DNA of 34,918 nucleotides from an uncultured Bacteroides sp. (GCA_944322275.1 CALUOV010000009.1:1-34918); one strand, 5' to 3'; shown: positions 8,165 through 16,866, numbered from the stretch's first letter. The notes: a model not told the origin generated them from the letters alone. Numbers and translations: made by a program.

Positions 8165-8995
8165 TCAATCCGCATCAGCCGAAGCCGTACGTCTTCTTCT
8201 GCTTGGCCGTTCCTTAGGTTCCGCTTTAGGCTCTGTAGACACACCCGCCAACTCAGGGTCAATCATGATACGGCCGCAATATTCGCAAACAATGATTTTC
8301 TTACGTGAGCGAATGTCTAACTGACGCTGGGGCGGAATTTTGTTGAAACAACCTCCACAAGCATCACGCTGTACGTAGACGATACCTAAACCGTTACGTG
8401 AGTTTTTGCGGATGCGCTTGAACGACTGGAGCAGACGCGGTTCAATCTTCGTTTCCAAATCTTTGGCTTTGTCTCTGAGCTTTTCTTCTTCCTGCTTGGT
8501 CTCGGAAATAATCTCGTCCAGCTCTTTCTTCTTTACTTCCAGATCTTTCTCCCGCTCCTCCAGTTCATGGGTACAATTTTCAACCTCCTTCACCTTGGCT
8601 TCTTCCTGCTCAGTAAACTCGCGGATGCGCTTTTCGCATAATTCTATTTCCAAAGTCTGAAACTCAATTTCCTTACTCAGAAAGTCGTACTCACGATTGT
8701 TGCGCACGTTTTCCTGCTGGTCTTTATATTTCGCTACCGAAGCCTTGGCAGTTTCTATTTCCACTTTCTTGGTAGCAATAGATGACTTCAGTTCAGCTAT
8801 TTCTGACTTAATACGCTCCACGCGAGTGTTCAAACCGGCAATCTCATCCTCTAAGTCCTGCACTTCCAGAGGAAGTTCACCTCTCAGAGTCTTGATTTCA
8901 TCAATCTTAGAAAGTGTGGTTTGCAACTGATACAATGTCTTCAATTTTTGTTCTACAGTTAATTCCTGCGGATCCTTTTTTGCTTCTTTAGCCAT
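8165..8995 (-). CDS. Coiled-coil zinc-ribbon protein (C4-type)
   Basis: A 276-residue cytoplasmic protein. Residues about 12-195 are a highly charged coiled coil (Glu/Lys rich, repeated LEDEIAGLNTRVERIKSEI-like heptads). A C4 zinc ribbon follows, with ligands C213, C216, C237 and C240 in ACGGC...VCEYC. The tail is basic and low complexity (RPSRRRRTASADAD). The architecture matches the bacterial zinc-ribbon coiled-coil family (PF02591-like), whose genes often neighbour nif3 homologues; the biochemical role is not settled. Its start lies 4 bases after the Nif3 stop, so the two are one transcript. A role in nucleic acid or protein tethering would be guesswork. Confidence 0.85.
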   Translation of the reverse strand: MAKEAKKDPQELTVEQKLKTLYQLQTTLSKIDEIKTLRGELPLEVQDLEDEIAGLNTRVERIKSEIAELKSSIATKKVEIETAKASVAKYKDQQENVRNNREYDFLSKEIEFQTLEIELCEKRIREFTEQEEAKVKEVENCTHELEEREKDLEVKKKELDEIISETKQEEEKLRDKAKDLETKIEPRLLQSFKRIRKNSRNGLGIVYVQRDACGGCFNKIPPQRQLDIRSRKKIIVCEYCGRIMIDPELAGVSTEPKAEPKERPSRRRRTASADAD

Positions 8996-8999
8996 TTTG

Positions 9000-9788
9000 T
9001 TACATGTATTTTATGGGATTTGTATTTACCCGTGTCTGTTTCATCTCCAGGTCTGGATACATTTCCCGAATTAGTGTGTAAAATAATTCTTTCGTATATT
9101 GTTCGCTCTCATAATGTCCGATAGCGGCCAGGAGAATCTCGTTTTCGTGCCCGAAAAACTCGTGATACTTTATCTCTCCGGTCAGGAACACGTCTGCCCG
9201 CTGGCGGATGGCCTCGGGTATGAGAAAGGCACCCGTCCCTCCGCACAAAGCCACTTGCTGAATCTCGCGTCCGCTCAACTTGTTGTGTTGCAGGCACTCC
9301 ACCTCAAAAAGTTTTTTTACCCGATGCAGAAAGTCCGTCTCGGTCTCCGGCTCGCTCAGCTCGCCTATAATGCCCGAACCGGCTTCCATCCCCCACTCGC
9401 CTCCTTTGGGCTCCAAAATGCGGATATTCTTCAGACCCAATTTTTCGGCCATTTTGAAATTCACGCCTCCCGGAGCGTTGTCCAGATTCGTATGTGCGGC
9501 ATACACCACAATATCATTCTTCACCGCCTTCAGGATACAACGCTCCACATAGTCGCGCCCCGTCAGGGACTTATATCCCTTGAAGATGAGCGGATGGTGG
9601 GCTATCACCAAGTTATAACCCAATGCGATGGCTTCGTCCAGTACGGCTTCCGTCACGTCCAGACACAACAAAGCCCCTGTAACTTCCGCATCTGTCAATC
9701 CTATTTGCAGGCCGGCATTGTCGAATCCGTCTTGCAAAGGCAGAGGCGCGAACCGTTCAAGGGCGCTTACAATCTCCTTTATCTTCAT
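9000..9788 (-). CDS. Nif3-like dinuclear metal centre protein
   Basis: A 262-residue Nif3/YbgI family protein, a toroidal hexamer with a two-metal site; some members are annotated GTP cyclohydrolase I type 2, but the substrate is uncertain. Metal ligands are visible: H64-H65 in VIAHHPLIFKG, D103 in HTNLDNAPGG, and H225 and E229 in AIGHYESEQ. It is the short form, close to E. coli YbgI (247 aa), without the PII-like insert that lengthens many homologues to about 370. I chose the ATG at 9788 (MKIKEIVSALERFAP) because the family begins there; the extra upstream residues to 9839 overlap the promoter box. It is cotranscribed with the zinc-ribbon gene. Confidence 0.92.
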   Translation of the reverse strand: MKIKEIVSALERFAPLPLQDGFDNAGLQIGLTDAEVTGALLCLDVTEAVLDEAIALGYNLVIAHHPLIFKGYKSLTGRDYVERCILKAVKNDIVVYAAHTNLDNAPGGVNFKMAEKLGLKNIRILEPKGGEWGMEAGSGIIGELSEPETETDFLHRVKKLFEVECLQHNKLSGREIQQVALCGGTGAFLIPEAIRQRADVFLTGEIKYHEFFGHENEILLAAIGHYESEQYTKELFYTLIREMYPDLEMKQTRVNTNPIKYM

Positions 9789-9810
9789 ATGTATAATGAG
9801 AATTTGGGTG

Positions 9811-9818
9811 CAAAGATA
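9811..9818 (-). promoter_or_regulatory. -7 element for the Nif3/zinc-ribbon operon
   Basis: TATCTTTG on the minus strand, an exact TAnnTTTG match, 22 bases from the nif3 ATG; predicted start near 9807. No convincing TTTG lies about 20 bases upstream. Confidence 0.5.
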
Positions 9819-9871
9819 CGAAAAAAGAAAAGATATCATACGCTAAATTCCTATATTTTCCTTGTTTTACG

Positions 9872-9879
9872 TATCTTTG
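9872..9879 (+). promoter_or_regulatory. -7 element for the DUF2148-agmatine deiminase operon
   Basis: TATCTTTG, an exact TAnnTTTG match, 31 bases before the ATG at 9911; predicted start near 9883. The -33 box is poor. It is divergent from the nif3 promoter, with 53 bases between the two boxes. Confidence 0.5.
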
Positions 9880-9910
9880 TCCGACCAATTCATTCTAAAG
9901 AGACTTGATT

Positions 9911-10450
9911 ATGATAGAAAATGAACGAGACTTGCGCCACGGGCAGGTGCTGAATGTGGCACGCCAAATGATGACCGCCGCCCGTACAGCCCCTAAAGGC
10001 AAGGGCATTGATGTGATAGAGATCGCGTTGGTGACGGACAATGACCTGCCTCGTCTGGCAGACGAGATGCGCCATATATCGGACGAGACGGACATGAAAT
10101 TTTTCCTGCGCGACGCGGACAACATCCTGCAAGCCGAATGCGTGGTGCTGATAGGTACGCGCGAACAGCCGCAGGGCCTGAATTGCGGACATTGCGGATT
10201 TCCAACATGCGCGGGGCGCACCGCCGGTGTGCCTTGTGCGCTGAACACGGTCGATGTAGGCATAGCCGTAGGTTCGGCATGTGCCACGGCCGCTGACCTA
10301 CGGGTGGACACCCGCGTGATGTTCTCGGCCGGACTGGCGGCGCAACGTCTGGGTATGTTACCCCAAGGAAGCAAAATGGTGCTGGCCATCCCGGTAAGCG
10401 CTTCATCCAAGAATCCGTTTTTTGACAGAAAACCCAAAAGCGAAAAATGA
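9911..10450 (+). CDS. DUF2148 ferredoxin-domain protein
   Basis: A 179-residue cytoplasmic protein of the DUF2148 family. A cysteine cluster C92, C95, C100 and C109 (NCGHCGFPTCAGR...VPCALN) has ferredoxin-like spacing and probably binds an iron-sulfur cluster. The N-terminal half begins with VLNVARQMMTAARTAPKGKGIDVIEIALV, typical of the family, and the region after the cysteines is DVGIAVGSACATAADLRVDTRVMFSAGLAA. The reaction is unknown. I chose the ATG at 9911; a TTG two codons earlier is less likely. The stop overlaps the start of the agmatine deiminase gene by 4 bases, so the two are coupled. Confidence 0.85.
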   Translation: MIENERDLRHGQVLNVARQMMTAARTAPKGKGIDVIEIALVTDNDLPRLADEMRHISDETDMKFFLRDADNILQAECVVLIGTREQPQGLNCGHCGFPTCAGRTAGVPCALNTVDVGIAVGSACATAADLRVDTRVMFSAGLAAQRLGMLPQGSKMVLAIPVSASSKNPFFDRKPKSEK

Positions 10451-11475
10451 AAGGATATTATTTACCCGCCGAATGGACTCCCCAAAGCGGCGTCCAGTTG
10501 ACTTGGCCGCACGTCCATACTGATTGGGCTTACATGTTGGAGGAAGTGCAGAAATGCTTTACACGCATCGCAGCCGAGATAGCGAAAAGGGAACTCTTGC
10601 TCATTGTAACACCTGAACCGGACACCGTGCGCCAGCAGATAGCAGACAAGGTACGGATGGAAAACGTACGTTTCGCCCTGTGCGACACCAACGATACGTG
10701 GTCGCGCGACCACGGCGCCATCACCCTGCTGGACGAAGAAGGGAAGGCGCGACTGTTGGATTTCACCTTCAACGGCTGGGGACTGAAATTTGCCTCGGAC
10801 AAGGATAACCTGATTACCCGCCGCCTTGTGAAAGACGGACATTTGCGAGGAGAGTACACGAATCGTCTCGGCTTTGTGTTGGAGGGAGGTTCCATCGAAA
10901 GTGATGGCAGGGGAACGTTGCTTACAACGTCGGAGTGTCTTCTCTCACCCAACCGAAACGGGGAAATGAACCGTGAAGAGATAGAGGCCTATTTATGTAG
11001 CGTCCTCCACGTACGGAAAGTCTTATGGCTGGAGCATGGCTACCTGGCCGGTGATGACACGGACAGTCACGTAGACACTCTGGCCCGCTTGTGTCCGGAT
11101 GACACCATCGCTTACGTGCGTTGTACTGACACGGAAGATGAACATTACCCTGCTTTGCGGCGGATGGAAGAGCAGCTCAAGACCTTCCGCACACCGGACG
11201 GGAATCCCTATCGCCTGCTTCCTTTGCCTTGGCCCGACACCATTGTGGAAGATGGGGAACGCCTGCCCGCCACGTATGCCAATTTTCTGGTGATGAACGG
11301 TGCGGTGCTTTATCCTACTTATGCTCAGCCGGAAAATGACACACGGGCCAAGGAGGTATTGACCTTGGCTTTTCCCGGACGGGAGATTGTGGGCGTCGAT
11401 TGTCGTCCGCTTATCCGCCAGCACGGTTCGTTGCATTGTGTCACCATGCAATATCCTGTAGGGGTTATCCGATAG
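10447..11475 (+). CDS. aguA: Agmatine deiminase family protein
   Basis: A 342-residue member of the agmatine deiminase / bacterial peptidyl-arginine deiminase family, which hydrolyses the guanidinium of agmatine to N-carbamoylputrescine and ammonia in polyamine synthesis. Catalytic features are visible: NDTWSRDHGAI (Asp), FVLEGGSIESDG (Glu), GDDTDSHVDTLAR (His-Asp) and the nucleophile C331 in HGSLHCVTMQ. It has no signal peptide, which favours cytoplasmic agmatine deiminase over a secreted protein-arginine deiminase. The usual partner, N-carbamoylputrescine amidase, is not in the window. It overlaps the preceding ferredoxin-like gene by 4 bases (ATGA) and ends at a hairpin terminator. Confidence 0.92.
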   Translation: MKGYYLPAEWTPQSGVQLTWPHVHTDWAYMLEEVQKCFTRIAAEIAKRELLLIVTPEPDTVRQQIADKVRMENVRFALCDTNDTWSRDHGAITLLDEEGKARLLDFTFNGWGLKFASDKDNLITRRLVKDGHLRGEYTNRLGFVLEGGSIESDGRGTLLTTSECLLSPNRNGEMNREEIEAYLCSVLHVRKVLWLEHGYLAGDDTDSHVDTLARLCPDDTIAYVRCTDTEDEHYPALRRMEEQLKTFRTPDGNPYRLLPLPWPDTIVEDGERLPATYANFLVMNGAVLYPTYAQPENDTRAKEVLTLAFPGREIVGVDCRPLIRQHGSLHCVTMQYPVGVIR

Positions 11476-11498
11476 GCATACCCATTCCTCTCAAAAAA

Positions 11499-11555
11499 TC
11501 AAGGAGTCAAATCAATACCCCTCCTTCACAGAAAGGTATCGATTCAACTCCTTGA
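11499..11555. terminator. Bidirectional hairpin terminator between aguA and the phosphomutase gene
   Basis: A 21-base arm (11499-11519, beginning TCAAGGAGT) pairs with 11535-11555 (ending ACTCCTTGA) with three imperfect positions and a 15-base loop. On the minus strand the stem is followed directly by TTTTTT (11498-11493); on the plus strand by AAAACTTTT. It separates two convergent genes. Confidence 0.75.
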
Positions 11556-11585
11556 AAACTTTTATAACGATAGAAATTCTTCTTA

Positions 11586-13325
11586 TCAGATGCCCAACGA
11601 CTCACGAACGGCCTTTATCTTGTCTTCAGCCTCTTTCGTTGCACTGGCATAGCACTTCGGACAGCCCATCGTGCCTTTCACCTCGATGTAGAATTTAATC
11701 TTCGGCTCGGTGCCCGACGGACGTACGGAAATCTTCGTGCCGTCCTCGGTAAAGTATTGAAGTACGTTGGACGATTCGGGCATGTTCAAGTCGCTTACCT
11801 TTCCGGCGGCATCCGTAGCTTTCAGCGTTTTGTAATCCTTGATGAGTGCCACCTTTGAGCCTCCGATTTCCTTCGGCGGGTTAGCACGGAAATTGTCCAT
11901 CATAGCCTTTATTTCATCGGCACCGCTCTTGCCTGGCTTCACAACGTTCACAGTAGTTTCCTTCGAGAAACCGTATTCTACGTAGATACCCATCAGCACG
12001 TCATACAACGTCTTACCCTGGTCTTTGGCCCAAGCGCAAATCTCGGCCAACAGAGAACAGGCTGATACGGCGTCTTTGTCGCGGACGAAGTCCTCGGCCA
12101 GGAAACCGTAGCTTTCCTCACCTCCTCCGATGTATTGCTGTTTGCCTTCGCGCAGACGGATTTCGCGGGCTATCCACTTGAATCCTGTGTAGCAATCCAA
12201 CATCTCGATGTGGTTTTTCTCGGCCACGGTCTTTATCAGATCCGTAGTCACAATGGTCTTCACAATGAAGTCCGTGGGTTGCATCTTGCCTGTGGCGATG
12301 CGGTTCTTGATGATATAATAGAGGAAAAGCAGGCACGTCTGGTTACCGTTGATGAGCACCCATTCGCCTTTGTCGTCCTTGCAAGCCATACCTACACGAT
12401 CAGCATCGGGGTCGCTGGCCATCACGATATCGGCGTCTATCTCCTTGGCGAGCTTAATGGCCAGAGTCAGCGCCTCCGCGTTCTCCGGATTGGGCGAAAC
12501 CACCGTGGGGAAGTTTCCGTCCTTCACCATCTGCGCTTCTACGCAATGCACGTTTTCAAAGCCCCAAAGTTTCAGCGAAGCTGGAATCAGCGCGCGTCCG
12601 GCTCCGTGAAGCGGCGTGTAGACGATACTAAGATCCTTCTGACGTTTGATGACTTCGGGATCGATGGAGATGGAGTGAACCTTGTCCAAGTAAACTTTGT
12701 CTACGTCTTCACCGATAATCTGAATCAAGTCTTTGTTGCCTTGGAACTTAATGTCGGCCACTTTCACCTTGTTTACTTCCTCGATGATGCCTGTGTCGTG
12801 CGGAGCCAGTACCTGAGCGCCATCATCCCAATAAGCCTTGTAGCCGTTGTATTCACGTGGGTTGTGGCTGGCGGTAATGTTGATACCGCTCTGGCATCCC
12901 AGGTGACGGATGGCGAAGGATACTTCGGGCGTAGGACGGAGGTCGTCGAAAAGATAAACCTTGATGCCGTTGGCCGAGAAGATGTCTGCGGATATTTCGG
13001 CAAACTTACGGCTATTGTTGCGGCAATCGTGACCTACCACCACAGATATGGGCTGGCCGGCAAAGTTCTTGTTCAGATAGTTGGCCAAACCTTGTGTGGC
13101 AGCACCTACTGTATAAATGTTCATGCGGTTGCTTCCGGCACCCATAATGCCACGCAACCCGCCCGTACCAAACTCCAAAGCTTTGTAGAAAGACTCTATC
13201 AGTTCGGTATTGTCTTCACTATCCAGCATACGCTTTACCTCAGCCTGCGTTTCGGCATCGTAGGCGGGTCCCAGCCATTGCTGTGCTTTTTCAGTCACTT
13301 GCTTAATCAATTCTTGATTTTCCAT
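11586..13325 (-). CDS. Phosphoglucomutase/phosphomannomutase
   Basis: A 579-residue alpha-D-phosphohexomutase that interconverts hexose 1- and 6-phosphates. All four family sites are present: the phosphoserine S153 in TASHNP (151-156), the metal loop DPDADR (305-310), the sugar-specificity loop GGGEESYG (400-407), and the phosphate-binding RPSGTEP (535-541). The GGEESYG loop fits dual glucose/mannose enzymes of the Firmicutes PgcA type. An odd CPKC pair (555-558) sits in the last domain and could bind metal; I cannot say if it is general in the group. The gene is monocistronic, with its own promoter and terminator and a structured leader of about 110 nt. Confidence 0.95.
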   Translation of the reverse strand: MENQELIKQVTEKAQQWLGPAYDAETQAEVKRMLDSEDNTELIESFYKALEFGTGGLRGIMGAGSNRMNIYTVGAATQGLANYLNKNFAGQPISVVVGHDCRNNSRKFAEISADIFSANGIKVYLFDDLRPTPEVSFAIRHLGCQSGINITASHNPREYNGYKAYWDDGAQVLAPHDTGIIEEVNKVKVADIKFQGNKDLIQIIGEDVDKVYLDKVHSISIDPEVIKRQKDLSIVYTPLHGAGRALIPASLKLWGFENVHCVEAQMVKDGNFPTVVSPNPENAEALTLAIKLAKEIDADIVMASDPDADRVGMACKDDKGEWVLINGNQTCLLFLYYIIKNRIATGKMQPTDFIVKTIVTTDLIKTVAEKNHIEMLDCYTGFKWIAREIRLREGKQQYIGGGEESYGFLAEDFVRDKDAVSACSLLAEICAWAKDQGKTLYDVLMGIYVEYGFSKETTVNVVKPGKSGADEIKAMMDNFRANPPKEIGGSKVALIKDYKTLKATDAAGKVSDLNMPESSNVLQYFTEDGTKISVRPSGTEPKIKFYIEVKGTMGCPKCYASATKEAEDKIKAVRESLGI

Positions 13326-13391
13326 AAAAATTTTATTTTTTCAAGGTTAATATATCTCTAATCTACAATGACAATTTATGCATGCGGAGCG

Positions 13392-13413
13392 CACAATTGT
13401 GGGGCAAAGCCCC
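13392..13413. other. Palindromes in the leader of the phosphomutase gene
   Basis: The perfect 10-base palindrome CACAATTGTG (13392-13401) abuts a tight hairpin GGGGC-AAA-GCCCC (13401-13413). On the minus strand they fall inside the predicted 5' leader. No U-run follows, so it does not look like a terminator of the upstream gene. It may be an operator or an RNA structure. Confidence 0.5.
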
Positions 13414-13439
13414 GCTAAATTCCCATATGTCTCGCCTTA

Positions 13440-13471
13440 CAAAGGTAACGAGTAAAATTGAATCGACCAAT
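13440..13471 (-). promoter_or_regulatory. Probable promoter for the phosphomutase gene
   Basis: On the minus strand: ATTG at 13471-13468 (three of four -33 bases), a 20-base spacer, TACCTTTG at 13447-13440. Predicted start near 13436, leader about 110 nt. Confidence 0.55.
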
Positions 13472-15115
13472 TTATTCGGGAATTTTATAGCGGTCACCTG
13501 TCTGTTTTACATATTCTTCCAGGAATTCTTTCGGATAGCCCGGACGAATGACTCCTGCCGGCTGGCCGATAGAGTTACGCTCAAACTTGCCGTCTTTCAT
13601 ACGCTTCACCACTCCATCATTGTATTTTACCACCAAGAATTCACCCAACCGGCGCCAGGCATCGTGTGTGCTTTGGGCAGTCATTACGGTGTAATTGGCC
13701 AGCAATGCCTTGGCTTGGGCAGGATCGGTCTCCAGCAACTTCAATGCGGCAGCTTCAATGCCTTCTTGGGCTTGGTTGAAAGTGGTCTCTATCTCTGTCT
13801 GTGTGGCACGCACATCACCAATGAGCAGGTCATAGCGCGGATATACCATGTTGGCCACCCAATTGAACACCCAAAACGAAGACTTCCAAGAGAATGTGAT
13901 ATAATCAGCTCCGTCTACACGTGTGTAACATTCGGGCACACGGTCGGCGCAACAATACACGGGCGTGAAGACGGTCATGTTGGCATCGTCTACCCCAAAC
14001 CATAACACACCGCCTACGGCATCGGGCAAGTCGGCACGCATCTGGGCCACGAAGACAAAGCCCGTCTGTTGCGTCGAGATGGGACGCTCGTTGAAGTATT
14101 TTTGTCCGTTGACCTCGAAATCCAACGGAGAGAGGCGGTATGGAGCGTGGTAAGGCCCTGCGCCAAAATCCTGGCTCAAGTCCAGCGGAGTGCCTTCGTA
14201 ATGGTCACGCATGGCATTCTTGATGTCCTGAACGGAGATTTTACGGTTGGGCTTCACGAACAGGGGCATGGGCGTATCGCTCTTGCCTTCGATGTAAGGA
14301 AGGAATTCCTCGCCTCGGTCGGTAAACATGTTGTAGAAACTCCACACACGTGCCTCACAATAACGCAACATGCCAAAATCCGTAGGCGAATAAGCATCGG
14401 CAAAGCTGAAGTCCTTGTTCACTCCATTGAAGTAGCCTTTCTCGCGGGCAAACGAAATGACATCGGGCGAATACATGCAATTCTCCTTGTCCTTCATGTC
14501 AAACTGACGGATGCGGCTTTGATTGGCATGGGCCGCGATGCAATCGTCCGGCACACGCACGGCCACCCATACGGCTCCGCGCACACCGGGTCCCTTGCCT
14601 ATCATCTCCATAATCCACACCTCATTGGGATCGGCAATGGTAAATGACTCGCCACTGCTGTAATATCCATACTCCTGCACCAAATCGGTCATCACCTTAA
14701 TGGCCTCGCGGGCGGTACGCGAACGTTGCAGCCCCAAGTAAATCAAGCTTCCGTAGTCGATGATACCTGTCGTATCCACCAGCTCGGGACGTCCGCCAAA
14801 AGTCGTTTCTCCGATGGTAAGTTGAAACTCATTCATGTTGCCAATAACGTTATACGTCTGGCGAGCCTGCTCTATCTGCCCCAAGTATTTCCCGGTGTCC
14901 CATTCGTGAATATCTATCAGCGTACCTTTCTTATGCATACCTGCGGGATAATGGTACAACTCTCCAAACAAGCCGTAGGAATCGGCCGAATAGGACACAA
15001 TAGTCGACCCATCGGCCGAAGCATTCCGGCCCACAATCAGGTTGGTACAAGCTACCGCATCCGATACAGTTGCCACCACGAACAGAGCGGCAAGTGTCAA
15101 TACTTTCATTTTCAT
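13472..15115 (-). CDS. C69 family dipeptidase, secreted
   Basis: A 547-residue peptidase of the C69 (PepD) N-terminal-nucleophile family, which cleaves dipeptides. A signal or pro-peptide (MKMKVLTLAALFVVATVSDAVA) is removed to expose the predicted nucleophile C23 in ACTNLIVGRNASADGS, the classical start of the mature enzyme. Other family segments are GNMNEFQLTIGETTFGGR, ESFTIADPNEVWIMEMIGKG and AHANQSRIRQFD. It probably acts in the periplasm. It lies downstream of the M23 gene on the same strand but has its own consensus promoter, whose -33 box is inside the end of that gene. The final ORF is intact. A second ATG two codons in is possible. Confidence 0.92.
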   Translation of the reverse strand: MKMKVLTLAALFVVATVSDAVACTNLIVGRNASADGSTIVSYSADSYGLFGELYHYPAGMHKKGTLIDIHEWDTGKYLGQIEQARQTYNVIGNMNEFQLTIGETTFGGRPELVDTTGIIDYGSLIYLGLQRSRTAREAIKVMTDLVQEYGYYSSGESFTIADPNEVWIMEMIGKGPGVRGAVWVAVRVPDDCIAAHANQSRIRQFDMKDKENCMYSPDVISFAREKGYFNGVNKDFSFADAYSPTDFGMLRYCEARVWSFYNMFTDRGEEFLPYIEGKSDTPMPLFVKPNRKISVQDIKNAMRDHYEGTPLDLSQDFGAGPYHAPYRLSPLDFEVNGQKYFNERPISTQQTGFVFVAQMRADLPDAVGGVLWFGVDDANMTVFTPVYCCADRVPECYTRVDGADYITFSWKSSFWVFNWVANMVYPRYDLLIGDVRATQTEIETTFNQAQEGIEAAALKLLETDPAQAKALLANYTVMTAQSTHDAWRRLGEFLVVKYNDGVVKRMKDGKFERNSIGQPAGVIRPGYPKEFLEEYVKQTGDRYKIPE

Positions 15116-15147
15116 TTCTATCCTTATTTATTTTGAATTAATCTGCG

Positions 15148-15179
15148 CAAATATATTGAAAATACTTTTACCAGACAAA
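15148..15179 (-). promoter_or_regulatory. Consensus Bacteroides promoter for the C69 dipeptidase
   Basis: On the minus strand: TTTG at 15179-15176, a 20-base spacer, TATATTTG at 15155-15148, matching both boxes. The -33 box overlaps the last codons of the upstream M23 gene. Predicted start near 15144, leader about 29 nt. Confidence 0.7.
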
Positions 15180-16829
15180 TTGGTATCGCTCCGTGGCCAC
15201 GTTGCCACAGGCGTCCGTCACGCTCATCACCAACTCATGGTTTCCACCTTTCTTCACCCGTTCGGGGTCGAGCACGCACACCAATTCGCTCCTGATGGAG
15301 TTGGGCTTGCCAAAGAGGGCATACTCCCCATCGATGGTGCCACGGTAGGAAGCTACGCCCGTCTCCCGGTCACGCACTTTGATGACAATTCGCCCCATAC
15401 GTCCCCAACTGGCGGAACGCACCGGGGTAAGCTTCGGAGGCACGGTGTCCACACATACAGTGTACGTGCCCAACTCCGTTATCTTCACCTGCATCACTCC
15501 GCCTTCCATACGTCCTCCTATACTTCGCTTGCTCCCCCTTGGGGAAACACTGGCCACGTAATACTTGGTGCTGTCCGCCACGGGATAGCGGCGCAGGCCG
15601 ATGCGCATAACGCAAGACCGATGTAAAGGAACAGGACGATCGTTCAGCTGATAAGTGTAGGCTATGTCGGACGTATCCCCTTGCAGAGAATGATTCAGCC
15701 GGACATCCTCGTAGAGCACCCCACGCGGAAGTGCAAGCGATAAACCCGGCTCTTGCAAATAGTTCACCCGATCCCAACGCAAGGCATATCGCCCTCGATA
15801 TTCTATCTCCGGTATCTCCATACATCGTCCCTGCACCGTGAAGCTCACGCGGGACGTGTTGCCTAACGCATCGCTCAACGTATATTCAAAATGGTAAGGG
15901 CGCTCTTCGTCAATAGTCACCAAACCACGATTCCCGTTAGAGGCGTGGAGCATACGCAGACGATTACCAGGGTCGATGAACGATTTCATGTACGCACCAT
16001 ACGTCCATGAGTTAATATAACGGTTTTCCTCGTAAGCAAAGCGGTCTACCTCACTGCGAAATACCTCCTGCCCGTCTACCCGCAACACTACGGTGCGGAC
16101 ACCATATTTATTATGTACACCGTCCATATAATCGTGGGCACGGATGGCTGCGCCAATCTCGCCCCAAGCCGTGAGGGCTTGCTTCTGCCCGAAGGCAAAC
16201 TTCTGCGGATAGGCCTTGCCGTTCACCACTCCCCTGCCCGCCTGCGGAAAGAGCATGAAGCCCGTGGCTCGGGGGGCAGTGTGATCCTTCACTTGCGAAG
16301 CGAAGAAAGGCAACGGGTCCACATATTCGCCTGTAGACAGCTCGATGACGTCCAGATGCAGGTGCGGCCCGAAGGAGTAACCCGTATTGCCACTATAGGC
16401 TATCAGCTGGCCACGCTTCACGGGATACTCGTCCGGACGGGGCGTGAGGTCTACCTCCCAACTCTCGCGTTCATATTGCAAATTCCTCACCCGCCGGGCT
16501 ATCGGTCCGGCAAAAGCGCTCAGGTGGCGGTTGATGGTCTCATATCCATTATCATAAGTGACATGCAGCACATAGCCTGAGCCGTGCGTCACTCGGATAC
16601 GCGACACATATCCGTCCGCCAGAGCGTGCACCTCCTTGCCCGACACACCCTGCGTCTTGAAGTCAAGCCCGCCGTGGAAATGGTTGGCACGCAATTCGCC
16701 AAAGTTACCACTGAAGGTGATAGGATGCCCGAAAGGATTGGCGAAGCGGAGCGAGTCTGCCTCCGACGCTTTCATCCGCACAGAGCAAAGCGAACATAAA
16801 GCCAGGATAAGAATGGATATAATCTTCAT
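15168..16829 (-). CDS. M23 (LytM) family peptidoglycan endopeptidase-like protein, secreted
   Basis: A 553-residue exported protein with a signal peptide (MKIISILILALCSLCSVRMKA). The LytM/M23 metallopeptidase domain is at the N-terminus of the mature protein, with the zinc motifs HFHGGLDF (H52, D56) and GPHLHLD (H156, H158), so it is probably active. The remaining 380 residues are beta-rich and Ig-like in character (for example DTVPPKLTPVRSASWGRMGRIVIKVRDRETGVASYRGTID read in part), typical of large M23 proteins in Bacteroidota. I chose the ATG at 16829; an in-frame start 17 codons earlier overlaps the promoter. It likely cuts cross-link peptides in the cell wall. Just downstream is a dipeptidase; divergently lies a peptide transporter. 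Confidence 0.88.
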   Translation of the reverse strand: MKIISILILALCSLCSVRMKASEADSLRFANPFGHPITFSGNFGELRANHFHGGLDFKTQGVSGKEVHALADGYVSRIRVTHGSGYVLHVTYDNGYETINRHLSAFAGPIARRVRNLQYERESWEVDLTPRPDEYPVKRGQLIAYSGNTGYSFGPHLHLDVIELSTGEYVDPLPFFASQVKDHTAPRATGFMLFPQAGRGVVNGKAYPQKFAFGQKQALTAWGEIGAAIRAHDYMDGVHNKYGVRTVVLRVDGQEVFRSEVDRFAYEENRYINSWTYGAYMKSFIDPGNRLRMLHASNGNRGLVTIDEERPYHFEYTLSDALGNTSRVSFTVQGRCMEIPEIEYRGRYALRWDRVNYLQEPGLSLALPRGVLYEDVRLNHSLQGDTSDIAYTYQLNDRPVPLHRSCVMRIGLRRYPVADSTKYYVASVSPRGSKRSIGGRMEGGVMQVKITELGTYTVCVDTVPPKLTPVRSASWGRMGRIVIKVRDRETGVASYRGTIDGEYALFGKPNSIRSELVCVLDPERVKKGGNHELVMSVTDACGNVATERYQFVW

Positions 16830-16866
16830 TTTCCTCTTTTCAGTATTATGATTTCCGAACCAGGCA

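Noticed and set aside
12135-13361. Open frame of about 400 codons opposite the phosphomutase gene
   Set aside because: It is antisense to a complete phosphohexomutase with all active-site motifs; the antisense product has no recognisable domain.
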